A program made the position numbers and the translations under genes. A DNA stretch of 64,000 nt from Zhihengliuella halotolerans (GTDB lineage Bacteria > Actinomycetota > Actinomycetes > Actinomycetales > Micrococcaceae): NCBI RefSeq assembly GCF_004217565.1, contig NZ_SHLA01000001.1, positions 2,666,001 to 2,730,000 on the forward strand, written 5' to 3'. The notes below the pieces were generated by a model. It was given only the letters and a program-made list of their open reading frames with translations, was not told the origin of the DNA and did no database searches. Each line of letters opens with the position of its first letter. The first letter of the stretch is position 1. Below are positions 1-6,832 of the stretch, piece after piece.

Positions 1-664
1 TCGCACCCTGGTCGATGATCGTGATGTGGTGCCCCAAGCGCTGGGCTTCCTCCATGTAGTTGGTGGTCAGCAGCACCGCCCGGCCTTCGCTGGCGACCTC
101 TTCGATGCGCGTCCAAATAGCCTCCCGGGACTGGACGTCAACGCCCAGCGTCGGCTCGTCGAGGAGGAGCAGCTCGGGTTTCATCATGAGGGCCTTCCCC
201 AGCGCGAGCCGGCGCTGCATGCCACCCGAAAAGGTCCCCGCCCGGTCGCCCGCACGGCCGCCCAACTGGACGAGCTCGAGGGTTTCGTCGACGCGGACGC
301 GCAGCTGTCCGGCCGCCAGGCCGTAGTAGCGGGCGTGGAACTCCAGATTCTCGCGGGCCGTCAGCTCCGGATACAGCGACGTTTCCTGCGGTACCAGGGC
401 GATCCGGCGCAGCAGCTCCCGACGGTCCGCTACCGGGTCGAGCCCAAGAACGCGCAGCTCGCCCGAGCCGGGCCGCAAAAGGCCGGTCAGCACGTTCATC
501 AGGGTCGTCTTGCCCGATCCGTTAGGGCCCAGGAGACACGTGATCTCACCGTGCCGCGCTTCCAGATCGATGGTGTCGAGGGCGCGGTATGGTTCTTTTC
601 GCCGTCCACGGGAGAACTCCACCGTCACCCCCGCCGCGTCAACCGCCGCCTGTCTGTCTCTCAC
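1..664 (-). CDS. ABC transporter ATP-binding protein (3' end off the window)
   Basis: Nucleotide-binding subunit of an ABC transporter, probably an ABC-2 type exporter (drug or natural product), acting at the cytoplasmic face of the membrane. The Walker A motif LGPNGSGKTT, Q-loop region ALVPQE, signature FSGGMQRR and Walker B LLLLDEPTLG are all readable, so ATPase activity is expected. The H-loop region (LLTTNYMEEA) has Asn where the switch His is usual. The GTG start at 664 follows an AGGAGGAA Shine-Dalgarno. About 221 codons are present and the gene continues past base 1; the permease is probably encoded there. A TetR gene lies divergently 67 bp away and is the likely regulator. Confidence 0.9.
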   Translation of the reverse strand, partial: MRDRQAAVDAAGVTVEFSRGRRKEPYRALDTIDLEARHGEITCLLGPNGSGKTTLMNVLTGLLRPGSGELRVLGLDPVADRRELLRRIALVPQETSLYPELTARENLEFHARYYGLAAGQLRVRVDETLELVQLGGRAGDRAGTFSGGMQRRLALGKALMMKPELLLLDEPTLGVDVQSREAIWTRIEEVASEGRAVLLTTNYMEEAQRLGHHITIIDQGA

Positions 665-731
665 AGTTCCTCCTCTATATCCGTTCAGTACGTCAGAGCG
701 TGGCGGAGGGCCGCTGCTAGGCTCAACAGTG

Positions 732-1331
732 ATGAATAAAACGAGGGGACGGCCGCGGACGGGCACCGACGACGGCCGGGATCGGCTGCTGGCAGCGGCA
801 CGGGACCTCTTCGCGGAACGCGGCTACACCGGGGCGACGCTGCGGAGGATTGCCGAGCGGGCGGGGTGCGACCCTGCGCTGATCGCGCACCACTTCGGGT
901 CGAAGAAGGAACTGTTCGCGCGTGCGATGGCGCTGTCGCTGGGGCCCTCAATGGTCCTGGAGGAGGCGCTTCGGGGCGATCCGGCCATGGCTCCCGAGCG
1001 ACTCGCGGCGCTGGTGGTGCGGGCCTGGGAGGCGCCGGCCGTCCAGGGTTCCCTCACCCAACTGCTGGCCACGGGGATGCAGCATCCGGAGGTGCTCGAT
1101 GCATTCCGTGAGTACGTTGAAAGAGAGCTGGTCAGCCGGCTTGTTGAATATTTCGGCGGCACTGCGGCGACGGAGCGCGCAAGCGCCATGATCACCATCA
1201 TCATCGGGATCATCTTCGGGCGCTACGTGATCGGCGTCGAGCCGCTCAAGTCCGCTTCTCCGGAGCGGCTCATCGAGGCGCTCGCGCCGAGCCTCCGTCC
1301 CATTGCGGCGCCCCGGCCCCGCGGGCGCTGA
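732..1331 (+). CDS. TetR/AcrR family transcriptional regulator
   Basis: 199-aa one-component repressor. Residues about 10-60 form the canonical TetR helix-turn-helix (IAERAGCDPALIAHHFGSK). The rest is a helical ligand-binding and dimerisation domain of the TetR_C type, ending in a basic, proline-rich tail. The ATG at 732 is chosen because the TetR domain starts right after it, and the upstream in-frame extension only covers the antisense of the neighbouring ABC gene. The gene is divergent from the ABC ATPase gene across a 67-bp gap that must hold both promoters, so autoregulation and control of the transporter are likely. The ligand cannot be guessed. Confidence 0.88.
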   Translation: MNKTRGRPRTGTDDGRDRLLAAARDLFAERGYTGATLRRIAERAGCDPALIAHHFGSKKELFARAMALSLGPSMVLEEALRGDPAMAPERLAALVVRAWEAPAVQGSLTQLLATGMQHPEVLDAFREYVERELVSRLVEYFGGTAATERASAMITIIIGIIFGRYVIGVEPLKSASPERLIEALAPSLRPIAAPRPRGR

Positions 1332-1357
1332 TCCGAACTGGGACTGACGACGACGCG

Positions 1358-1398
1358 ACGACGGCGGCCACCGCCGAGGTGACCGCCGCCGCCGTCGT
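1358..1398. terminator. Bidirectional stem-loop between convergent genes
   Basis: A perfect 11-bp inverted repeat (acgacggcggc at 1358-1368, complement at 1388-1398) lies between the TetR stop (1331) and the stop of the convergent membrane-protein gene (1403). There is no U-tract, which is usual in high-GC actinobacteria. Confidence 0.55.
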
Positions 1399-1402
1399 GC
1401 GA

Positions 1403-1837
1403 TCAGCTACCGGGATTCCCAGACGGCGTTGTCGTCGCCGGAGAAGTCGAGGAGGCTGCCGACGCGGACGGTGGCTCCGTCGGCCGCTTCTGCGGGAACG
1501 TCAAAGCAGACTTGGTAGTCGGTCGCCCCGCCCTGACTGAGGCCCGGCTGGCGAAAACCACGACAAGTGCGACGACGAAGATGATCGCACCGGCGATCGA
1601 CAGCCCCTTGGAGCCGTTCTTCTTGACGGCCACGACGAGACCGATGATCGCGAGCACCAGGGCGATGACGGCCAAGATGGCCGCGAAGTTGTTGACGATC
1701 GGCACCCAGGACAGGACCAGTGCCACGATCCCGATGACGAGTGCGGCGATACCCAAGCCCTTGCCTGCATTCGTCTTGCTCTGGTGCGCTCCGCCCGGCG
1801 CGGGCGCCGGCGGCATGTTGTTGATTTGCTGAGCCAT
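1403..1837 (-). CDS. Small membrane protein (DUF4190-like), probable C-terminal frameshift
   Basis: 144 codons starting at ATG 1837 behind an AGGAGAAGAAG Shine-Dalgarno. Residues 1-25 are a Pro/Ala/Gly-rich cytosolic leader. Three hydrophobic segments follow (about 28-48, 50-70, 77-97), separated by a KKNGSKG loop, as in DUF4190-type proteins. After residue about 105 this frame becomes a Ser/Thr/Pro string with untypical codons. The alternative frame that ends at 1407 encodes a sensible extracytoplasmic tail with VCFDVPAEA and DFSGDDNAVW and C-ending codons. A one-base indel in the GGGG run near 1534 would join the two. The function of the family is unknown. Confidence 0.7.
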   Translation of the reverse strand: MAQQINNMPPAPAPGGAHQSKTNAGKGLGIAALVIGIVALVLSWVPIVNNFAAILAVIALVLAIIGLVVAVKKNGSKGLSIAGAIIFVVALVVVFASRASVRAGRPTTKSALTFPQKRPTEPPSASAASSTSPATTTPSGNPGS

Positions 1838-1882
1838 CTTCTTCTCCTAGAGAGGAACGAGGCTTGAGGTATGAGTGTGAGG

Positions 1883-1924
1883 TCCGGCGGGGAGCGCCCC
1901 CAAGCGCTTCCGCTCCCCGCCGGA
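1883..1924. terminator. Perfect 14-bp inverted repeat with 14-nt loop
   Basis: The arms tccggcggggagcg (1883-1896) and cgctccccgccgga (1911-1924) are exact complements. The element sits downstream of the minus-strand genes at 2189 and upstream of the start at 1837. It could terminate the former or be a leader hairpin of the latter. Confidence 0.45.
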
Positions 1925-1990
1925 TGCCGATGGCCCGGTGCGGATTGCATGGCACGCGTTCAGCGCCGGCCCACCGGCGTTTGTGAGATG

Positions 1991-2022
1991 GGAAGCCCAG
2001 CCGCGAAGGCTGGGGCTTCCCT
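1991..2022. repeat. Imperfect 13/14-bp hairpin resembling a mobile-element end
   Basis: The arms gggaagcccagcc (1991-2003) and ggctggggcttccc (2009-2022) pair with a single bulged C around a 5-nt loop. From general knowledge, the GGGAAGCC...GGCTTCCC shape resembles subterminal hairpins at ends of IS200/IS605-type elements in actinobacteria, but no transposase is present. A simple terminator is the alternative. Confidence 0.35.
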
Positions 2023-2188
2023 TCCGCGGCGGGCGCCGATCCCTCGGGACCGGTCTTTCCACGGCGGTGCAACCGGGAAGAGGTTGCAACTTCAAGTTAC
2101 TGGGCGACTCCCACAGAATGGGTGCGCCGCCTCAAACTCCAGTTCCCCGCCGCCGCAGGCGCCACTTCGGCGCGGAAACGGGAATTGG

Positions 2189-3166
2189 CTACAGGTCGGT
2201 GATTGAAAGAAGTTCGGTAGCTGTTCCGGTCACGCAGGTCGCCATGACGGCCCCGAGAATTAGAACACCAGCGATCTCAGGCCAGATTTTCGGCTCGAGG
2301 AAGCCCTCAGCCCTCCTGGCCACGGATTCAGTCAGTTTGTCCCCGGCAGTGACCCGAAGCGAGGCCTGCCATTCGAGCGTTGCGCCAAACGCGAGACCAC
2401 CGAGTGCTCCTGCAGCCAGAAGCCCCGCAATCAGCATCGCGATATGAACCATGCTCTGCATTCCAAGTTCGATGAATGCCTGAATCGCACCATCACGAAT
2501 TCCGGTCAGACTCCCGAATCCTCCGTGGGCGTCCGCAGCCTCGCGCAGGTCCTGCACTACCTGGGTCAACCGCACCGGACCTTTTTCAACCGTGAAAATA
2601 CTGACCCACGCGAAGGCCTGCGCGGTGAGCGCCACAATCACCAGAATGCAAACCCGTGTGGCCTGATACGGCCACTTCTCGGGAAGTCCCCGCGTCTGCA
2701 CCACGGAACGGAGGACTCGTACGAGAAGGGCGATCGCCGCACCGATCCACGCGGCCAGGACCACGTTCCAGTACAGCGAGAACAACGATCCAGCGACGAT
2801 GATCGCAGCCAACCCCCCACCCACGATGAGCCAAATGTCCGGGCCAGACTCTGATTCCTTCGAACCTGCCCGCGCCTGACGGACCTCGTTGCGGATGGTC
2901 GTGATGGTCGTCGGGCTGTGGATCGAGACGTTTCCAGTCGCTGAATTGTCTCCGATGATGACCTGCTGCCCGTGGGCATTGTGGTTGCCGTTGCCAGACT
3001 GCTGAACTGCTCCGGGCACCTCGCCCTGTCTCCTCTTTTTTCTACGCGCAGGCGCCATCCACCTCGGCTGCACGAGGAGCAGAACGAGCCCAGAAATAAC
3101 GCCTGCAGTCGCCTGCACCAAGAACTCACCGGCAACACTTGAAAACCACATACTGACAATCTCCAT
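2189..3166 (-). CDS. Multi-pass membrane protein with Gly/Asn-rich segment (unknown, effector-like)
   Basis: 325 aa, not recognised as a named family. In order: one membrane segment at about 12-33, a basic stop-transfer RRKKRR, a Gly/Asn/Gln-rich stretch at about 54-85 (QQSGNGNHNAHGQQVIIGDN), a short charged linker, then five hydrophobic segments at about 108-128, 131-150, 168-190, 236-262 and 295-315. ATG 3166 is preferred to ATG 3172 because AAAGGA is directly abutting the latter. The Gly/Asn stretch recalls the G-x-N, RHIM-like motifs found in bacterial conflict proteins. The next gene upstream carries a similar stretch. The likely context is a defence or signalling system; a membrane-disrupting effector role is inference. 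Confidence 0.75.
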   Translation of the reverse strand: MEIVSMWFSSVAGEFLVQATAGVISGLVLLLVQPRWMAPARRKKRRQGEVPGAVQQSGNGNHNAHGQQVIIGDNSATGNVSIHSPTTITTIRNEVRQARAGSKESESGPDIWLIVGGGLAAIIVAGSLFSLYWNVVLAAWIGAAIALLVRVLRSVVQTRGLPEKWPYQATRVCILVIVALTAQAFAWVSIFTVEKGPVRLTQVVQDLREAADAHGGFGSLTGIRDGAIQAFIELGMQSMVHIAMLIAGLLAAGALGGLAFGATLEWQASLRVTAGDKLTESVARRAEGFLEPKIWPEIAGVLILGAVMATCVTGTATELLSITDL

Positions 3167-3258
3167 ATTCATTCCTTTCTCTTATTGCTGCTGGTCGCAC
3201 CTCGATGCCTTCCAGGCGGGTCAGGTGTGGACCAGCGCTCTTTCGATTTCAGCGCCCA

Positions 3259-4098
3259 CTACATCCCGATGGTCTGTGCGATCAACTGCGCAGTGGACGC
3301 GGTCAGGACATCGCCGCCGAACGTCTTCAGCCGACGCAGAGCGGTGCGGATCTTGCTCGGATCCTCGCCGGCGTCAGCCAGAGCAGCGGCTTCGTCTACC
3401 AGGGACCGCAGCTCGCTGACCTGCTCGCCGTCGGCACCGTCGGCCCTATCCAGATCGCGACGGATCGCCTCAAGCACTTTGTGCAGCGCCTGGGCGTCGA
3501 TGCCCTGGACGGACGTCGACGCCGTGTTGCCGCGGCCGTTCTGCAAGACGTTGCCACTCCCCTGCACGTGCCAGGTATTGAAGTCGCCGTTGGAGATGGA
3601 AGTAGAGCTTCCGGCAGCGATGACGACGTACGGATCGTCGAGCTTCTCCGCGCCCGCGGTGTTCACAGACATCCTGGCCAGTCCCGATCCCCATGTGCTG
3701 ATCCCGTCCAGAAATCCGCTCTGGTGCAGGCGATCCACGCAGCGCTCGACGTCGTCGTTCGAGAAACTGTCGGCGAGCACGCCGACAACGTCCGAGGTGC
3801 CGCTACGGTCATCGTTGGCGTCGACGTACTCCAGAACGGCCCGTTCGAGCAATGCCTGCTTGGCCTTCCGGGCCATGGCCCGGATTTCCGAGCGCCGCGC
3901 GGGGTCGAGCGTGAAGGTCGCACCGCCTCCAGCAGAGGGCTCGTCGACGACGAGCCCTTCACGCCCCAGCTCGGCGAGGACGTCCCGCTGCTCATCGCAG
4001 CTCAGCACGTCGGTCGGGATCTCGACCGACGACGTCCGGTCGTGCCCGTTGGCAAGGATCCACTCGAGGACCCGAACCGCATCAATGGTCAGTTTCAT
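3259..4098 (-). CDS. Winged-helix-like protein with Gly/Asn-rich motif and helical C-terminus (unknown)
   Basis: 279 aa, soluble, no membrane segment. Residues 1-65 and 80-150 each look like small winged-helix units (VRVLEWILANG..., LEYVDAND...). Residues about 163-196 are a Gly/Asn/Ser/Gln-rich stretch (GDFNTWHVQGSGNVLQNGRG), and 200-279 is an amphipathic helical tail. This order is reminiscent of actinobacterial conflict-system proteins in which an N-terminal adaptor is joined to a short self-assembly motif. Start ATG 4098 has an AGGAGTTGCACG leader. It lies 92 bp upstream of the membrane protein gene on the same strand. The shared motif suggests the two products interact. The exact function is unknown. 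Confidence 0.75.
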   Translation of the reverse strand: MKLTIDAVRVLEWILANGHDRTSSVEIPTDVLSCDEQRDVLAELGREGLVVDEPSAGGGATFTLDPARRSEIRAMARKAKQALLERAVLEYVDANDDRSGTSDVVGVLADSFSNDDVERCVDRLHQSGFLDGISTWGSGLARMSVNTAGAEKLDDPYVVIAAGSSTSISNGDFNTWHVQGSGNVLQNGRGNTASTSVQGIDAQALHKVLEAIRRDLDRADGADGEQVSELRSLVDEAAALADAGEDPSKIRTALRRLKTFGGDVLTASTAQLIAQTIGM

Positions 4099-4153
4099 CG
4101 TGCAACTCCTGATTCGATGGTGATGTACCGGAAGCCGTCGGCGTCCGGGAGGT

Positions 4154-4186
4154 GGGCTCGAGCATCCCCCAACGGTGCTCGAGCCC
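4154..4186. terminator. Perfect 11-bp stem-loop between two genes of the unknown cluster
   Basis: gggctcgagca (4154-4164) and tgctcgagccc (4176-4186) are exact complements with an 11-nt loop. It follows the stop of the 4204-4602 gene and precedes the 4098 start, so it may reduce read-through (an attenuator) or protect an mRNA end. No U-tract is visible in either direction. Confidence 0.5.
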
Positions 4187-4203
4187 CGCAGGCCCCGTTC
4201 GGC

Positions 4204-4602
4204 CTACGCGATGCGCCACCCGCGTCCGGCTCTGTCCTGGCTTTCCAGGTAGAGGACCCCGACGAGGCCGAGCGGGATGGCGAAAAGATTGAGCAGTACC
4301 CACGCGCCAATCCGGCAGGCCAGCGTGACGATGAACAGCGGCCCCGAGACGACGATTCCGCTGAGTCCTTCTCGGATGGGCTGGGTCGCACGAAAGTAGA
4401 GCTCGCGAGCCACCGGCGCGAAAAGCACGTTAAGCACGCCGAGACCGATCCAGACGCCGCTGGCCAACCCTGGATCGTCAGAGGCGTCCAGGCCGCCCCT
4501 GACCGGCCATGCGATCAGTGCGGCGAAGAAGGTCCCAAGAACCAGACTCGAGGTCAACCGGGTGTAGCGGCGGTTTGCCCAGGCTCCGATGACGAACTTC
4601 AT
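4204..4602 (-). CDS. Small multi-pass membrane protein (unknown)
   Basis: 132 aa from ATG 4602 with an AAAGGA leader eight bases upstream. Hydrophobic segments lie at about 17-36, 48-67 and a long 84-118 region that can hold two passes. The short C-terminal tail is charged (ESQDRAGRGW). No recognised family. It is the first gene of the three-gene minus-strand set, read towards the two Gly/Asn-motif genes, and is divergent from the restriction-modification operon. It could be a third component of that unknown system or an unrelated passenger; nothing in the sequence decides this. Confidence 0.65.
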   Translation of the reverse strand: MKFVIGAWANRRYTRLTSSLVLGTFFAALIAWPVRGGLDASDDPGLASGVWIGLGVLNVLFAPVARELYFRATQPIREGLSGIVVSGPLFIVTLACRIGAWVLLNLFAIPLGLVGVLYLESQDRAGRGWRIA

Positions 4603-4705
4603 TTCAGGGTCCTTTCCGTGGCCCGAGGATTGACGTGGCTGCGGTGGTCGACTGCTGCCAGGAACAACATAGGACTCCCTCGCCACAAAACAATCGGTTC
4701 TGCTT

Positions 4706-4721
4706 GATAAGGGGCCTTATC
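4706..4721. promoter_or_regulatory. Palindrome in the divergent control region of the island
   Basis: gataagg (4706-4712) and ccttatc (4715-4721) are perfect 7-bp arms around GG, in an AT-richer patch between the minus-strand set (start 4602) and the restriction operon (start 4817). It is a reasonable operator candidate. The HTH domain of the 4817 gene product is one possible binder. Promoter hexamers were not clear. Confidence 0.4.
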
Positions 4722-4816
4722 GATAGCTAGCAACCAACAGCGGAGTGAACGGTCTAGGATCGGTGCAACGGGTCGACCGACCCAGGAGAAGTTGAAGAGG
4801 ACACGGAGGTGAAGCG

Positions 4817-6832
4817 ATGGCGGCGACAGGCCTAGTGACGATGACCGACATCGCCCTTCTCGCCCACGTGCAGCGGCCGGTCGTGAGCATGTGGCGCGCC
4901 CGCAGTCGTGATTCGTCGCACCCGTTCCCGGCCGTCGCCACACGCAGAGCGGGTCGCGACCTCTTCGACGTCGACGAGATCTGCCGCTGGCTGGCCGCCA
5001 CGGGCCGCGGCAACAATCCGGCCGCTGCCGAGGACGCGGCCGCGTTCGTCTCCGGCGCGAGAGAGGACTTTCCGGCGGTCGGTGCGCTCCTGGCGCTATC
5101 GGCTCTCACCGGCGTCCCGCTGTCCGGACGGAGCGCCAACGATCTCATGGATCTGGCCGATGATGCCGACCCGGATGACGCGTACCTGTACCGGGAAATC
5201 GAGGACCTCGGCGCTAAGGCGGCGGCCCTCGCCGGCTACACCGATCGCGTCTCCGACGCCGCCTACTCACCGGCCGCGGCCTTCGAACAATTGGTGCAGG
5301 ACCGGTTCCGCACCGGCCTCCCTGAACTCGCCGACACCTCGCTGGGAGGCCCGCTCACGCAACTGACCGCAGAGGCCGCCGCCGCGATGTCACTTGCCAC
5401 GGGGGCCGATGCGTTCTGGGAGGCCACCCCGGGCGGCAGTGACCTGGTCCTGGGCGTCTCAATCACCCTCGGCGAGTCCCGGCCGGCGGACTTGGGTCTG
5501 GCCATGAACTTCCGCGGGGACTGCACGGAGGCTGCCCAACGGTTCGCCGCGCGTCGGCTCCGCGTCCATCTCGCCGCCCACGGACACCACGGACCGGCTC
5601 CGGCCTACGATCGTTCGCAGGGAACCCCGCGCATCGTCGTCGCACAATTCCCCGGCCCCGGCGAGCCCGCGGCGGACGCTGCCGGGGCACTCCGCGCCAT
5701 CGACGAGATCGCCCTGTCCATGAGCGACGCGGACGGCGCGCTCATCGTTGGTCCGGCCCGGTGGCTGGTCGACGCCCTCTCCGGCCCAGCAGAATCCACT
5801 CGCTCCCAGATCCTACGCATGGGTCGCCTCCGCGCGGCAGTGCGCCTGCCCGCCGGGCTCGTCCCGACCCGCATCCGGCAACCGATGGCGCTCTGGGTGC
5901 TCGGATCCGCGCACCCGGACGTGCCCCTCGCCGACCGCTGGACGATGACCGCCGACCTGACGGCCGAGGAATTGAACACCGCCGGCCGGCAGGACCTGAT
6001 CTCCGACATCGCCGCGTCCCTCGGCGACCGTTCCGCCCTCCGCGCCCACGCGTTCCGGTTCGCCTCGCTGGTCCAGACCAGCCGGCTCATCGCTTCGTCG
6101 GGCCCCCTGACCGGGCTCCGCCGCCCTCCGGCGTCGAAGGGACGGCCCGCGGATCCGTCCGCGGAGCTGATCAGGGCCGAGCGACTGCTAGAGCACGTGC
6201 AAGCGCCGGCAAACACGAACATCCCCGCGGAGCGCTTCGGCTTCGGCCTGACACGCGGCAGCGGAACGCCGACGCCCAGCGCCACGGTGCGGGCGCTCCT
6301 CGCCTCCGGCGACCTCGCGTACCTTCCGGGCGCCCGGATCGACAACGCCGATCTCACGCACGACGGCGGCGCGGGGCTGCGCGTGCTCGGCACCGACTCG
6401 CCGGCCGGGACCGCCCGCATCGATCCGCTCGTGCTGGCGTCCCGCTATCCGCGCGCCCGGCTAACGGAACCCGGGGACGTGGTCTTCCGGACGAGCGGCG
6501 CGCCGGCGGCGGTCGTCGACCCCGTGGGCGCCGGCGTCGTGCGCTACCCGGACCGGATCCTGCGGATCCGCGGCGCCTCGCTGCTGCCGGGGCCACTCGC
6601 GGCGGACCTGTCCGGTGGCCGCGGCCCGTGGCGGGGGTGGCTCGTGCGAAGATTCGACCCAGAGGATACGCCTGACCTGGGCGAGGCCCTCGGCGACATC
6701 GACGTCGAGCGCACCCGCCTGCGCGACCAGCTGGAGCGGCTGGACGCGCTGACCGACCGGCTTTCCGACGGCGCCGCCGCCGGGGCCCTGAGAATCATCA
6801 CGACACAGACCACCACCGAAGGAGACCACTAG
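4817..6832 (+). CDS. HTH / degenerate N6-methyltransferase-like / TRD-like protein of the type I RM operon
   Basis: 671 aa. Residues about 8-63 are a helix-turn-helix with a CRWLAATGRG wing, like the DNA-binding units of excisionases and MerR relatives. Residues about 180-420 follow the fold pattern of HsdM-type methylases, but motif I (DPxxGSGG) is replaced by ATPGGSDLVLG (about 203-213) and motif IV (NPPF) by AQFPGPG (about 276-282), so it should be inactive. The C-terminal 200 residues (GDVVFRTSGAPAAVVD..., then a coiled DVERTRLRDQLERLDALTDR) look like a target-recognition half with its helical spacer. ATG 4817 follows GGAGGTGAAGCG. The TAG stop shares one base with the hsdM GTG, implying coupled translation. 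The role as an accessory specificity or control subunit is inference. Confidence 0.8.
   Translation: MAATGLVTMTDIALLAHVQRPVVSMWRARSRDSSHPFPAVATRRAGRDLFDVDEICRWLAATGRGNNPAAAEDAAAFVSGAREDFPAVGALLALSALTGVPLSGRSANDLMDLADDADPDDAYLYREIEDLGAKAAALAGYTDRVSDAAYSPAAAFEQLVQDRFRTGLPELADTSLGGPLTQLTAEAAAAMSLATGADAFWEATPGGSDLVLGVSITLGESRPADLGLAMNFRGDCTEAAQRFAARRLRVHLAAHGHHGPAPAYDRSQGTPRIVVAQFPGPGEPAADAAGALRAIDEIALSMSDADGALIVGPARWLVDALSGPAESTRSQILRMGRLRAAVRLPAGLVPTRIRQPMALWVLGSAHPDVPLADRWTMTADLTAEELNTAGRQDLISDIAASLGDRSALRAHAFRFASLVQTSRLIASSGPLTGLRRPPASKGRPADPSAELIRAERLLEHVQAPANTNIPAERFGFGLTRGSGTPTPSATVRALLASGDLAYLPGARIDNADLTHDGGAGLRVLGTDSPAGTARIDPLVLASRYPRARLTEPGDVVFRTSGAPAAVVDPVGAGVVRYPDRILRIRGASLLPGPLAADLSGGRGPWRGWLVRRFDPEDTPDLGEALGDIDVERTRLRDQLERLDALTDRLSDGAAAGALRIITTQTTTEGDH

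Larger units (their letters stand above)
1838..2188. other. Non-coding stretch with two strong hairpins
   Basis: This 351-bp gap separates two minus-strand genes and shows no convincing coding potential. It holds two strong inverted repeats, listed separately, and a less structured part at 2030-2188. The promoter of the downstream minus-strand gene (start 1837) should lie in 1840-1900, but no clear -10/-35 pair was recognised. Confidence 0.5.

Noticed and set aside
3205-4707. 500-codon plus-strand frame across the unknown cluster
   Set aside because: Antisense of the winged-helix and small membrane genes; no Shine-Dalgarno and no domain, and the minus frames have leaders and sensible hydrophobic patterns.
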